Shown piece after piece: positions 33,471 to 43,454 of a stretch of DNA of 64,000 nucleotides; the first letter of the stretch is position 1, and every line of letters begins with the position of its first letter. Position numbers and translations under genes: made by a program. Source of the stretch: Pseudeuparius sepicola. Its lineage: Eukaryota > Arthropoda > Insecta > Coleoptera > Anthribidae. Below the pieces are notes generated by a model that had not been told where the DNA came from, did not search any database, and saw nothing but the letters and a program-made list of their open reading frames with translations. The stretch is taken from NCBI GenBank assembly GCA_963920635.1, contig OY987308.1:3042225-3106224 (forward strand). The letters run 5' to 3'.

Positions 33471-33515
<45 letters not shown>
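33471..33515. repeat. (TA)n microsatellite joining array and palindrome
   Basis: About 45 bases of pure TA run end exactly where the left arm of the perfect inverted repeat begins. This suggests that slippage or breakage at the TA tract took part in forming the junction. Confidence 0.85.
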
Positions 33516-33518
<3 letters not shown>

Positions 33519-33570
33519 AAAAGGTGATAATGGGCAAACACTCAAAGTTAACAAAAAGAAAAAACTAGTA

Positions 33571-33615
33571 ACCGCATACACATGTTTCATGCTATTTGGC
33601 AATCATCAGTACGGT
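33571..33615 (-). ncRNA. Hammerhead ribozyme, copy 1 (left arm)
   Basis: Minus strand. Stem I is accgta/tgcggt, followed by the core CTGATGA (33609-33603), then stem II with loop CAAATA and the core GAAA. Stem III is acatgtgt, with predicted cleavage between 33577 and 33576. The sequence is identical to copy 2, described at 34011. Confidence 0.75.
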
Positions 33616-34010
33616 GTAACATTAACCAAATCAAAAGATAGGCATGATTTGGGAAGCAACAAATGAAGTCCAGGCAGGAGCCAACAGCACATTTGCAGCT
33701 TCAGTCAGCACATCCCCTATTTTGGGGCTTGTACTAACATCGCCACGGAGGCTGCTAAAGCGACCTGCGTGGAAATCTTCATAACCCAAGATACAAGATA
33801 CACTCGCTAATCTTACATCCTTATTGTCATTGTATCTTGGGTTATGAAGATTTCCACGCAGGTCGCTTTAGCAGCCTCCGTGGCGATGTTAGTACAAGCC
33901 CCAAAATAGGGGATGTGCTGACTGAAGCTGCAAATGTGCTGTTGGCTCCTGCCTGGACTTCATTTGTTGCTTCCCAAATCATGCCTATCTTTTGATTTGG
34001 TTAATGTTAC

Positions 34011-34055
34011 ACCGTACTGATGATTGCCAAATAGCATGAAACATGTGTATGCGGT
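34011..34055 (+). ncRNA. Hammerhead ribozyme, copy 2 (right arm)
   Basis: Stem I pairs accgta (34011-34016) with tgcggt (34050-34055), five Watson-Crick pairs and one G-U. The invariant core is CTGATGA (34017-34023) and GAAA (34038-34041). Stem II is tgc/gca capped by CAAATA, with a U-U mismatch next to the core; the same six-base loop is known from schistosome hammerheads. Stem III is the self-complementary acatgtgt. The predicted cut follows GTA at 34049/34050. The very short stem III suggests activity as a dimer, as in other repeat-borne hammerheads. Confidence 0.78.
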
Positions 34056-34147
34056 TACTAGTTTTTTCTTTTTGTTAACTTTGAGTGTTTGCCCATTATC
34101 ACCTTTTCTTGTAATTGTTACATTTACACTCGCTAATCTTACATCCT

Positions 34148-34151
<4 letters not shown>

Positions 34152-34203
<52 letters not shown>
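34152..34203. repeat. (TA)n microsatellite inside the gypsy LTR
   Basis: About 50 bases of TA repeat interrupt the LTR-like sequence that continues with ccctagcaacacgttttcaa. Confidence 0.85.
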
Positions 34204-34207
<4 letters not shown>

Positions 34208-34298
34208 AGCAACACGTTTTCAAGGAATATCTTATTTCATCAACAATGATAATATTAAACAATAATTATAATACCTGTCGATTCAAACAAGCACCACA
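34204..34298 (-). repeat. Gypsy LTR start (3' LTR, minus strand)
   Basis: On the minus strand a TGTGGTGCTTGTTTG start follows the polypurine tract directly, as expected at the 3' LTR boundary. The LTR then runs to the TA microsatellite. The same segment occurs at 34693-34851 and in each unit of the 31.96-33.5 kb array. Confidence 0.65.
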
Positions 34299-34300
34299 AA

Positions 34301-34318
34301 TACTCCCCTCTTTAAGAA
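34301..34318 (-). other. Polypurine tract of the gypsy element
   Basis: The minus strand reads ttcttaaagaggggagta immediately before the TGTGG start of the LTR. A polypurine tract at this place primes plus-strand DNA synthesis in LTR retrotransposons. Confidence 0.65.
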
Positions 34319-34333
34319 GAATTAAATGTCAAT

Positions 34334-34692
34334 CTAATTTAAAACAAAAGTAACTCTTTTTTTAATTTTATTTTCGTTAAAATCATTAAAATTTTCTGAA
34401 AGAATAAATGCGGGTTTAACACGGTCAATACTAATTACCATTTCTTTGTTTCTTTTTAAAATAACAAATGTTTTTGAAAATTTTTTAATCACCTTGTAAG
34501 GACCTTCGAAAGCTGGTGAAAGAGATGTTTTTTTACCTTCAACTTTAACAAAAACATAATTTGTATCTTTTAAAGCTGGTGAAACAAAGGGTTTTTCTCG
34601 ATTATGGCTACTCACTGTTGTTGGTTTTAAATTATAAAACATTTCTTGTAAATTAACTAAAATAGGGAAAGTGTCAACGTTTTCTTGTGATT
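34334..34692 (-). pseudogene. Ty3/gypsy Pol C-terminal fragment (integrase tail)
   Basis: The frame is open from about 34692. From the Met at 34642 it runs 102 codons and ends ...KKRVTFVLN. The block FEGPYKVIKKFSKTFVILK followed by ISIDRVKPAF is characteristic of the integrase C-terminus of Ty3/gypsy elements, where a G-P-Y/F-like motif and a final D-R-V-K-P-A are conserved. A polypurine tract and LTR follow at once, as they should. Upstream, an LTR-like copy (34693-34851) abuts the fragment directly, so gag, protease, reverse transcriptase and most of the integrase have been deleted. Confidence 0.75.
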
Positions 34693-34851
34693 TAATAATA
34701 AAAGTAGTAATACTCTTTAATCTGTTGTGGTTCTTTTTTATTTTTTTATATATATATCCCTAGCAACACGTTTTCAAGGAATATCGTATTTTATCAACAA
34801 TGATAATATTAAACAATAATTATAATACCTGTCGATTCAAACAAGCACCAC
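34693..34851 (-). repeat. Second LTR-like copy, joined to the pol fragment
   Basis: It begins tgtggtgcttg on the minus strand at about 34851 and matches the other LTR copies up to a tattactact phrase at 34693, where pol sequence starts. The upstream flank (34852-35018) is shared with the tandem array units. Confidence 0.6.
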
Positions 34852-35018
34852 ATAGGTATAGTATTTGTAAAGTCACTTGAAACAGCATAAAAAAACTGTA
34901 ATTGGCGCCACAAAAAGAATATAGGACATAAGAGTCAAGCAGTTTTCGAAAATATACATATATATTCTACAAGCAACATAATATTGTAACAGTGTAACAG
35001 TGTAATCTTCTCTGTCTC

Positions 35019-36292
35019 CTTCATATCTTTTTACTACTAATACCAGGTGTGGTTTAATATGGTTATATAAGTGTTTTGTCTCGTATTTTATTGCCGAGGC
35101 GCCTGTTCTCGAGCTACCTGGTAAATTATAAATGAACTAACTTGGAACACAGTGATATATGCGATCTATTTCATAGCATTTATCACACTCTGCTACTGGT
35201 AAAAATACCAGACTTATCACCAGAAATCACCCGTATAAAATTCAAAGGTTTTTACGCTGTCCCAAGTAATTTCATCTATACCATACCCCATTACCCCAGT
35301 GAAGTCACCCAACCGGAAATCTTCGTAAATTAGGAATTCTCCATTTTTTTTCAAATAAAATACCTAAAAACCCCGAAATCTCCACCTAGTTCTCCGCCTA
35401 CAGCCCACTCAGGCCTCAGGCCGGGTATAAGTGGTTGCATAATGCACATGAGCGACTCTTCAGACTTTGCCATGTAATGAACGTTCTCGAGACGGAGGCC
35501 GTCGAACCCGAAAACCGACGAAAAAATGAACCCGCGAAAATCTGAGGACTTGGGCAAAAAATCGACATAGGCGTTCCCAGATTTTTTTTATAAAATACGG
35601 CATTAAGACCAGTTTCAGTATCTACTTGGTCCTAAGCAAGTCAACAATCTTGCTGTTGTTAACAGAAAAGACGCTTCCTGCAGATAGTGACGATTTAAGA
35701 ATGTAAAAGAAAACTTTTGCAAATGTAAAAGTACAGTTTCAGTACTTCAGTGCCTCGGTACACAAATAACTATTATAGAACAAACAAAACACTGTATAAA
35801 TACCGGGAACAAATGACACAGAGACAATAAAGGATACTCTTAACTCCGCATCATTCAAAGCCTCCACACTTATATGGTTTACGAAAAATACACAAAACTA
35901 AAATTCCTTTTCTCCCCATTCTAAATTCAATAAATTCACCATGTCATTCGTTAGCAAAATATTTGCTTGAAATTGTTAATCCGTTAGTAGGAAACTCAAA
36001 TTCGGTTATCAGAAACAGTAATCATTTTTTAGAAAAATTTAGAGAACATCAATTTCCAGATCATTATATCCAAGTATGTCTTTAGTTGCCATAATTATTT
36101 TAAAAGCTAGTAGGTACACTGATTAAAGGTATGCTTGAGAATACTTTAAAAAGTAATGTGATAAAATTCATACTTTTAATTTTATACCTTGTACCTTCTT
36201 TAATTCAAAAGATATTTAATATTTGTACTTTTTGCATTTCACGTAAAATTAAATTTTTGTATTCTTTACTCACCTTGTATAATAAATAATTA
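35019..36292. other. Low-copy DNA, no gene recognised
   Basis: The stretch 35370-35560 is GC-richer (gacggaggccgtcgaacccg). Near 35743-35763 lies a phrase related to the 18.8 kb foldback (acttcagtgcctcggtacac). Short frames without domains. Confidence 0.35.
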
Positions 36293-36541
36293 CAAGAAAA
36301 GGTGATAATGGGCATAAGCACTCAAAGTTAACAAAAAGAAAAAACTAGTAACCGCATACACGTGTTTCATGCTATTTGGCAATCATCAGTACGGTGTAAC
36401 ATTAACCAAATCAAAAGATAGGCATGATTTGGGAAGCAACAAATGAAGTCCAGGCAAGAGCGAACAGCACATTTGCAGCTTCAGTCAGCACATCCTCTAT
36501 TTTGGGGCTTGTACTAACATCGCCACGGAGGCTGCTAGAGC
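36293..36541 (-). repeat. Diverged single arm of the hammerhead-bearing repeat
   Basis: It matches the left arm at 33516-33760 with a few changes (for example cgtgtttcat for catgtttcat) and stops after ggaggctgctag. It is not paired with an inverted partner. Confidence 0.85.
36351..36395 (-). ncRNA. Hammerhead ribozyme, copy 3
   Basis: Same fold as copies 1 and 2 on the minus strand. The stem III is acacgtgt, which is fully self-complementary and stronger than in the other two copies. The change keeps pairing while changing bases, which weakly supports selection for, or descent from, a folded RNA. Confidence 0.78.
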
Positions 36542-36542
36542 A

Positions 36543-36785
36543 TCCTTGTATAATAAAATTGAGATTTCTCAAGGTGAATCGTATTTTCTAGACCAGCAAA
36601 AACTTTTATCAAGAGCAACTTTTTTCGTATCTTGCGAAATAAGGTATGTTTACTCTCAGGCAAAACGACATTTTTGTATTCTTTACTCACCCTGTATAAT
36701 AAAATTGAGATTTCTCATCGTGAGTCCTATTTTCTAGACCAGCAAAAATTTTTATCAAGAGTGACTTTTTTTGTATATTTAAATT
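36543..36785. repeat. Two-copy tandem repeat, period about 145 bp
   Basis: Both units start ccttgtataataaaattgag or ccctgtataataaaattgag and continue with tattttctagaccagcaaaa and tttttatcaagag. A lone ggacatactgta end follows at about 36823-36834. Confidence 0.8.
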
Positions 36786-36907
36786 TTTAGTCAATTTGTC
36801 CTCTTGTAAAGTCCATCCGTGGACATACTGTATAGAAAACCAACACATACTAATATATATCACCATTTTAACTCATATTAGTGTTAAAAAAATGATTAAT
36901 TGAAAGT

Positions 36908-37544
36908 TTGTATGACAGAGCTAAAGAGATTTGTTCTAATAACACAAAATTTGATGAGGAAATTAAACATATAAAACATGTTCTTGAGAATAATGATTAT
37001 CCTATTGAATTCGTTGAGAAAGTTTTTCAGGATTGCCAACAAAATAACAATCCTAATAGAATTAGAGAAATAAATCTGGTGGACCGACCAGTAAATTTAA
37101 TTATACCTTATATTCCTGGACTCTCAGATAAGCTCAGTTTTTAAAACCAAAAATACATTAAGATCGATGCTAGTTAAAACGAAACCATTTAATGAGGTTC
37201 AAATTTCAAAAAATTGTATTTATAAAATTCCTTGTAAATGTGGAAAGTTCTATGTAGGTGAGACGTGTAGGCCATTTAACGTTCGTTTAAAAGAACATAA
37301 AAATTATATCAGGCAAAATCAAATTTCGAAGTCGAAAGTATGTGAACACTCTTTTAATAACAATCATAGGATATTGTGGGATAGTTCCAAACCAATTCTC
37401 AAAGAAGAAGTAGGAAATAGAAGAAAAATTAAAGAATCAGCATTTATTCTAGGAAATACGGACAATTGTGTTGCTGAATGTTCAGTGGAATTCAGTAAAG
37501 TATTATTGCCAGTTATTCAAAGAGAAGTTAGTATAGATAATTAG
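36908..37544 (+). pseudogene. Penelope-like element, C-terminal GIY-YIG endonuclease
   Basis: The upstream frame (36908-37144) ends with IIPYIPGLSDKLSF, the linker I associate with Penelope-like Pol proteins. A frameshift at about 37137 separates it from the second frame (37167-37544, open upstream from about 37140). That frame carries the GIY-YIG-type endonuclease: IYKIPCKCGKFYVGETCR, with Tyr, Gly and Arg residues in place and a following R-L-K-E-H-K. The enzyme nicks DNA so the element can reverse-transcribe into the site. The reverse transcriptase part is missing. An inverted, more decayed copy follows at 37845-38300. Confidence 0.8.
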
Positions 37545-37844
37545 ATAGAACACAAGGTACAATATCAGACAGGTAGCTAGGCTATTGTTTCTGTTGTTAT
37601 GACATTTTAACCTGAAATTTATTAATCATTTCACTTTGAAGTGACATGATCTTTGAGAAAGGAGGAAGATTTATTCTCCGAAAGCTCAGAAAACAAATTT
37701 GTTGAAGTTATTTTTTTGAGTTGATCAAAGTTTTGTTAACTTACTGTTAAGAATTTATGAATTGTCCAGGCAACTTGAAAAAGTTGTCTTTTAATCAATT
37801 TGGTGGCGAAAAACCCAACGAATAATAACTTGTCTGATATTGTA
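37545..37844. ncRNA. Penelope-like spacer with a decayed hammerhead-like motif
   Basis: Between the two inverted endonuclease fragments, 37650-37700 contains ttgagaaaggaggaag followed by ctccgaaagctc. This is a stem II-like pair (ggag/ctcc) and GAAA, but the upstream CTGANGA core has two mismatches. Hammerheads occur at this place in Penelope-like elements, so I read it as a remnant. A phrase near both boundaries (acaatatcagac) is an inverted pair. Confidence 0.35.
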
Positions 37845-38300
37845 CCCTGTGCTCGATCTAATTATCTATACTAACTTCTCTTTGAATGACTCCAAATAAA
37901 ATTTTATAGAATTCCACTGAACATTCAGCAACGCAGTTGTCCGTATTTCCTAAAATAAATGCTAATTTTTTAATTTTTCACTATGAAAAAAGTGTTCACA
38001 ATTTTTGACTTTGAAATTTGATTTTTCTTAAATGAACGTTGAATGCCCTACAAGTGTCCCCAACATAGAACTTTACACATTTGGAAGGGATTTTATAAAT
38101 GCGATTTTTTTTACTTTGTACTTTTAACTTTTTTTAAGGAAATAAACATTATTTTAGTAGTGTTCAAAATTGGTACGCTTATGTACAATTTGAAAGCGAG
38201 AAAACTTTTTGAAATTTCAAGCTACCATTTTAAGCGTTTTTTTTTAAATAAATGTAATCTTTTAATGTCTTATAATTTTTTAATATTAATATAATTAGTA
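37845..38300 (-). pseudogene. Inverted second Penelope-like endonuclease fragment
   Basis: The minus strand matches the end of the first copy: phrases such as attcagcaacgcagttgtcc mirror ggacaattgtgttgctgaat in 37459-37478. It extends over the GIY-YIG region (cccaacatagaactttacac mirrors gtggaaagttctatgtaggt). It has many indels and no usable frame. Confidence 0.7.
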
Positions 38301-38849
38301 ACTAATAAAGAGAAGGGAACTTCTTGAAGGTATATTTCCAACCCCGTCTTTGGTTGATCTTAGCGATAACCAATGTGAATAGGACTTTCTGGAATTGAGG
38401 TATTAAAATAATATTTCCAGATTTTGTGGCTGGCTGGCTGAATATTTAAATTCGTCATTATGTTGGCGGAATGCAAAATGTTTTTCGTCGAATTGAAAGG
38501 AAAGAAAAAATCTGAAATGCAAAATTCTGACGATCCCTTACAATTTTATTTCTCTTCGTTTGCGAAAATTTATGGTAATATTATTGCGAACAAATAAATG
38601 CCTAATATTGACATTCATGACCACACACTTTGTTTACAAAAATTGAAACTGGTGAATAAATCTTATTAGAGTTTTTTTAGTTAGATTTTTTATGTACTAG
38701 TAGCAAGTTTACTGTTTAAATAAATCGTTTATTTCTGAGACACTATGAAGGCCTTTGAATACAGATGGGGAAGCAATCAAAGCTCTATGTGTATTATAAT
38801 TAAAGGGCGGAATATATGAATTTAATTTCAATCGAAATATGCGCATATA
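38301..38849. other. Low-copy DNA, no gene recognised
   Basis: AT-rich, no domain-bearing frame and no repeat shared in this window. Confidence 0.35.
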
Positions 38850-39722
38850 CAGTGTGGTCATTTAAATGTGCAACATATGCGGGACTTTTTTTATTAATTG
38901 CACAACCAAAATACAGACATTGCCGAAAGTTGATGCATGTTCAGTAATCATATTAGGTGCACTTAGAATGATTGCAAGTTAAACAGCATACAGGATAAGT
39001 CAAAAAATATAAAAATTGCAAAAGAGTAAAGTACCCTTATTTTAAAAAATTCAGGAAAAGGATATTAAGGAAAGTTGTTTAGAATTAAAAGCTATGCCAT
39101 AATACCAAAACATAGCCTCCTAAGAAAAAAATTTTTTTTGTCATATTAATTTCCATAGTTTCTTAATAAACATTTAAAATAAAAATTGTGCACCTTAAAT
39201 GAGAGTTTTTTAATATACACATTATCATTACTAATGTTTTACCTTGTTTTTTAATTTGTTCAGAAGAATTTTCACGAAATTTTAAAGTTTTGTTTAATAT
39301 CCTTGCAACAAACATGAAGTTTGTGATTCCCTAAAAAAATAAAAATATAAGTTAATTTTACAAATATGCTTGAATTTGAAGAAAGTTATGCGAAATTGAT
39401 ATAATTTTAATTGATTTATGAAATTCTTTAGGGTGAATATTAAAACAAAATTTTTTTAGGAAATTATTAATATTTTTCTCAAGGGCCATGTTTTGACAAC
39501 TTTCCTTAATAACATTTTGCTGAATTTTCTGAAATAAGGGTACTTTACTCTTGTACAATTTTTATATTTTCTGACCTACCCTGTATGCTGTTTGACTTGC
39601 AACCATTCTAAGTGCGCCTAATATGATTATCGAACATGCACCAACTTTCGGGAATATTTGTATTTTCGTTGTGCAATTAATAAAAAAAATCCCATATGTT
39701 GCACACTTAAATGACCACACTG
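38850..39722. mobile_element. Palindromic TA-inserting foldback element, 873 bp
   Basis: TA then cagtgtggtcatttaaatgt at the left; the mirror ending acacttaaatgaccacactg then TATA at the right. The arms fold over nearly the whole length around about 39290. An inner end-like motif (cagggtaggtcagaaaatat form) sits in each arm. No coding content. Confidence 0.9.
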
Positions 39723-39944
39723 TATATGCATCATTTTTATTTAAAATATGCAATAATGTGCATTTATTTGGCCAAATATGCAATAATGTGCATTTATTTT
39801 ACATGTACAAAGTATCAAAACTGGTTTTAGAGAAAAGGCTTATTTTAAGAAAAATGAAAAGAAAACAAATACATAAAATACCTCGTAAAATGCCTATATT
39901 AAAGCAGAATTATAAAAACATTTTTATTTGAAATTGTATAGTAG

Positions 39945-40000
39945 GAATTTATGAATAAATAGCTAGATGTCAAAGTTTTCTGTCGGTAGAAATATGTTTA
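39945..40000 (-). pseudogene. Distal piece of the interrupted hAT transposase
   Basis: On the minus strand, from the foldback's edge, the sequence reads Y-K-H-I-S-T-D-R-K-L. This continues the hAT C-terminal motif cut off at 41173 (see that entry), then stops soon after. Confidence 0.6.
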
Positions 40001-40002
40001 TA

Positions 40003-41169
40003 CAGGGTGTCCGAAAATTACGTACACATACGGAAGGGAGTAATTCTTTGGCCCATTTTAAGAAAAAAACTTCATATGAACGTATGTCGTAAACGTCCTA
40101 ACTTTTGAGATACAGGGCGTTGAAGTTCATTTTTTTAAATTGAATTTTGGCTACATCTCCCGAAATAATCAAGCTGCTGAACTGAAATTTGGCACTGCTA
40201 TGTTTTTGGGGATGGAGAATAAGCTGAAAATGTCAATTTCACCGTATCTCACAGAGGGCGCCATTTGCGCTGTTTTTTGATCACGCTTTTACGCGTAACT
40301 TTTTTGAGGTTATCTTTTTGGTCCTGCAGGTCCATCATTTTAGTGCATATTTTCATTCTGCAAGAAAAAGGTACTCTGGTTTCATAACGATTAAATCAAC
40401 CGTTTACGTTTAAATTGGCAAAATGTGCCCCAAAACACCTGTTGACTCCAAATTCGAAACATCAAATTTTCAACGACCGCTTTCAAATGCTACATATCAA
40501 CTGTACATTCAAAATGAAGAAAAAAATGCTAAATGGATATTGGTCAAAACAACATTGGTTTTCTTGAAATAGGGTGTTCAAATTTTGTCAAATTCAATCC
40601 TTTCCATTTTGAAAGCGAATAATTTTTGGTGCATTGTTCATAGGGATTTTTTTCTTCATTTTGAAGGTACAGTTGATCTGTAGCATTTGAAAGCGGTCGG
40701 TGAAAATTTTATGTTTCGAACATTGGAGTCAACAGGTGTTTTGGGGCACATTTTGCCAATTTAAACGTAAACGGTTGATTTAATCGTTATGAAACAAGAG
40801 TACCTTTTTCTTGCACAATGAAAATATGCACTAAAATGATGGACCTGCAGGACCAAAAAGATAACCTCAAAAAAGTTACGCGTAAAAGCGTGATCGAAAA
40901 ACAGCGCAAGTGGCGCCCTCTGTGAGATACAGTGAAATTGACATTTTCAGCTTATTCTCCATCCCCAAAAACATAGCAGTGCCAAATTTCAGTTCAGCAG
41001 CTTGATTATTTCGGGAGATGTAGCCATAATTGAATTTCAAAAAATGAACTTCAACGCCGTATCTCAAAAGTTAGGACGTTTACGACATACGTTCATATGA
41101 AGTTTTTTTCTTAAAATGGGCCAAAGAATTACCCCCTTCCGTATGTGCACGTAATTTCCGGACACTCTG
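40003..41169. mobile_element. Palindromic TA-inserting foldback element, 1.17 kb
   Basis: The plus-strand left end is TA then cagggtgtccgaaaattacg. The right end mirrors it, ending acgtaatttccggacactctg then TA. The arms are about 550 bp, meeting near 40590. It lies inside a hAT transposase remnant. Removing it with one TA copy restores the frame across the junction, which shows the 2 bp target duplication. Confidence 0.92.
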
Positions 41170-41172
41170 TAT

Positions 41173-41510
41173 ATAGAAAAGCTTCTCTCAACATCTGCCG
41201 ATGTAATAGGACAATATTTTAATTTGGGTAGTAAGGTATAAGGCCAAGGTACAACTTCGTTGGATGATTTACCATCAAAAATACTCTTTTCTACCAACAA
41301 AGATTTTAACCCTTCATTCTTTTCTACAGTAGCATCTAATTTTTTTCTAACTTTAATACCTACATCACCGGGAACCTTTGTACATTTAGCGGAAAAAGTT
41401 TGATCAAAATCAATCCATTCGCTAAAACCTAAATTTCTACTTTCTAATGAAAGAATTATATCTGGTATAAAACTAAAATTAACTTTAATAAAAACAAGTT
41501 GGTTAGCTAC
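41173..41510 (-). pseudogene. hAT transposase C-terminal fragment (dimerisation region)
   Basis: The minus-strand frame from about 41510 reads ...SEWIDFDQTFSAKC... and ends KYCPITSADVERSFSI, where a foldback element cuts in. P-x-T-S-A-x-V-E-R-S-F-S is the signature of the hAT C-terminal dimerisation region. The tenth-residue continuation (YKHISTDRKL) is found on the other side of the insert at 39971-40000. The N-terminal zinc finger and most of the catalytic domain are not present, so this is an old fragment that was later interrupted. Confidence 0.75.
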
Positions 41511-42540
41511 ATGCTAGATCCGCATTTTTCAGTATTTCTTGACTCATGATCTTGGTTATATTTTATATCTATGTATATATAAATATAGGAAAAACATGCA
41601 CATATGCACAAAAATATAGTTTTTACAGAAATATGTAATGTTTTGCGAAATTGGATAAAATATGCAAAAAATGCATATACAGTATCCTCCAAAAAGTTCG
41701 CACCATAGGGGGGAAATTTTAATTAACGTTTTATTTTGAAATTTAATTTTGGGGTTGCTTTAAAAAAGATGAAAAATGACCCACTCAAACGTGGTCATGT
41801 GACTTTCGTTATCTGTCAAAAATTACATTTAAAAAAATATATCGCCAAAAATGGGTTCAGTTATTAAAATATCAAAAATTATACTTGAAAAAGTTATTTG
41901 TTTTTCAATTTTACGTAAGAGTACCAAATTTGAACGCTCTACTAATAATAATAAAATATTTATTTTTTTGTCAATTTTTAATATTTATGAAATTTCTGAA
42001 AATCTTCAAAACTCGAAACTTCGTAAAAACTATTTTATATCATTAGCTTTATCATTCAATTTTTTTTATTATTAATTACCCATAAGAATAGGTATTTTTC
42101 AGAAGAAAATGATATTTACGCTTTAAAATTCTGTTATGTTTGTTGCAAAGTTGATGTAACGTCTAGCATTTGGGGTATAAATTTTGTTACATTACGTTTC
42201 CCAGTTCTAAATTGATGCCAAATAATAATAAATTAAAATATCATCAAACAATTTTGCGTATCTAAGCAAAATTCTTGACTTTTATGGAACAAATAATCAT
42301 TACCTTTAAGTTTAATTTTACATTAATCGATATTGATGAGTAGGCCATGGAGATAATAGAAGAAATTGTTTTTATTTGACGTTTGCAACAATATTAAGCA
42401 ATGGTTGGATTGTTAGAAAGCCCCTTTAATTTTAAAGGGCACTTTAGTTGGGCTATACAATTTCCCCGTATTCATTTCATTCTTAAATGTTCGTCCTTTG
42501 AAAAGCCCAAAACGAATACAAGTCTACCTACCGCCTGCCG
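41511..42540. other. Low-copy AT-rich DNA
   Basis: No gene recognised. The 74 codon frame at 41851-42075 is low-complexity. Confidence 0.4.
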
Positions 42541-43454
42541 TCAAGCAAAGAAAACCTAGCTACTTCAAGTTATTATTACGATTTGACTTACATCCAGGTA
42601 TGTAACTAAGTTCTAGCATCCCTCGGCGATTCTAAGCATCTTGAGGCTTGAAATTGGAAAGGCACGATTCTTCACTTAGAACTTTTATAGAAATGTTTCA
42701 CTTTTGCACAAACAAAACAAATGTCTAAAAAAGCTGTCGCCAGCACTTCGGGCAGTCTGTTTCCATACCCAGAGACACACTGCCTCGTCGTAGCAATCTG
42801 GCGACGACAGCACTATCCGCACTACACAAATTAATTCTGGTAAATTTCTCGTAAAATCAACTGACAGTGAGTGACAGGCCACGCCGCGCAGACCCTCAAG
42901 CCATGTTGCCGGCTTTCTCAACTTCAGGGCTTTTCCTAGAGTCGGCTGTGCCAGTGGAAACATTTATGAGGGCGCGCCTGTACCTATACTTTCAGGTTTT
43001 CCAAACTGAAGAAACGAAAAATCGAAGCGAATACAAAAACGATTCGATAACCAAAACCAATCAGTTCCACGATAAAAATGGAGGCGGCAACCGCAAATTG
43101 ATTCTTCTGCCAAATCGGGCATCGATACACGCCATCTATGGGGGACAAATTGAAATAAACGTCGGATACGTTCAGAAACAAAAGCGGGCAATCACTTTCG
43201 CCTGCCGCGATCGCCAAGTCAGCCGTGAAACCGTTTTCGGGGTTGAATTATCCCTTCATTTGTAATGTGGAGGAGATTTTGGGATTACACCGGATGTAGC
43301 CACATATTGTTCTCTTCTAGATTTTGAAAGTATATCCGGAATGCATCGGTCGTTCTTTGGCCGCATAGTTTAAACCTGAAGCTAAAAATGATAATTTTTT
43401 ATAACGGGTGATACGTAATGTGTATATTGAAATAATTTTCTAATTAAATTCTTG
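42541..43454. other. GC-richer low-copy DNA with overlapping open frames
   Basis: Between about 42770 and 43265 the sequence is markedly GC-richer and open on both strands (plus frame 42867-43265, 132 codons; minus frames 42685-42963 and 42964-43191). None shows a domain, and openness in several frames at once points to composition. A real exon cannot be excluded. Confidence 0.3.

Larger units (their letters stand above)
31956..33515. repeat. Tandem array, unit about 650 bp, 2.4 copies
   Basis: The unit runs from the hAT target (gtttaggcattgtgtcagga) through an LTR-like segment with (TA)n, a ggcgcc-containing segment, and back to a hAT right end. CCCTG junctions recur at 31955, 32599 and 33251, spacings of 644 and 652 bp; the difference is in the (TA)n length. 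Units are nearly identical apart from the TA runs, so the duplication is recent. The 74 codon frames repeated at 32311-32535 and 32963-33187 are an unsupported by-product. Confidence 0.85.
33516..34110. repeat. Perfect inverted repeat, 281 bp arms, 33 bp spacer
   Basis: The left arm 33516-33796 and right arm 33830-34110 match with no difference that I can see. The spacer holds cactcgctaatcttacatcc, which recurs directly after the right arm at about 34128. Each arm carries one hammerhead ribozyme, so the two point in opposite directions. A single diverged arm copy lies at 36293-36541. Confidence 0.9.

Noticed and set aside
34904..34911. TGGCGCCA as a retroviral primer-binding site
   Set aside because: The octamer is its own complement, lies on the wrong side of the LTR start, and what follows does not match a tRNA 3' end that I know.
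40876..41300. Minus-strand frames crossing the foldback edge
   Set aside because: Only the part above 41173 is hAT; the rest is palindrome sequence.
42685..43265. Frames of 75-132 codons
   Set aside because: Open on both strands with no recognisable domain; kept only as a composition note.
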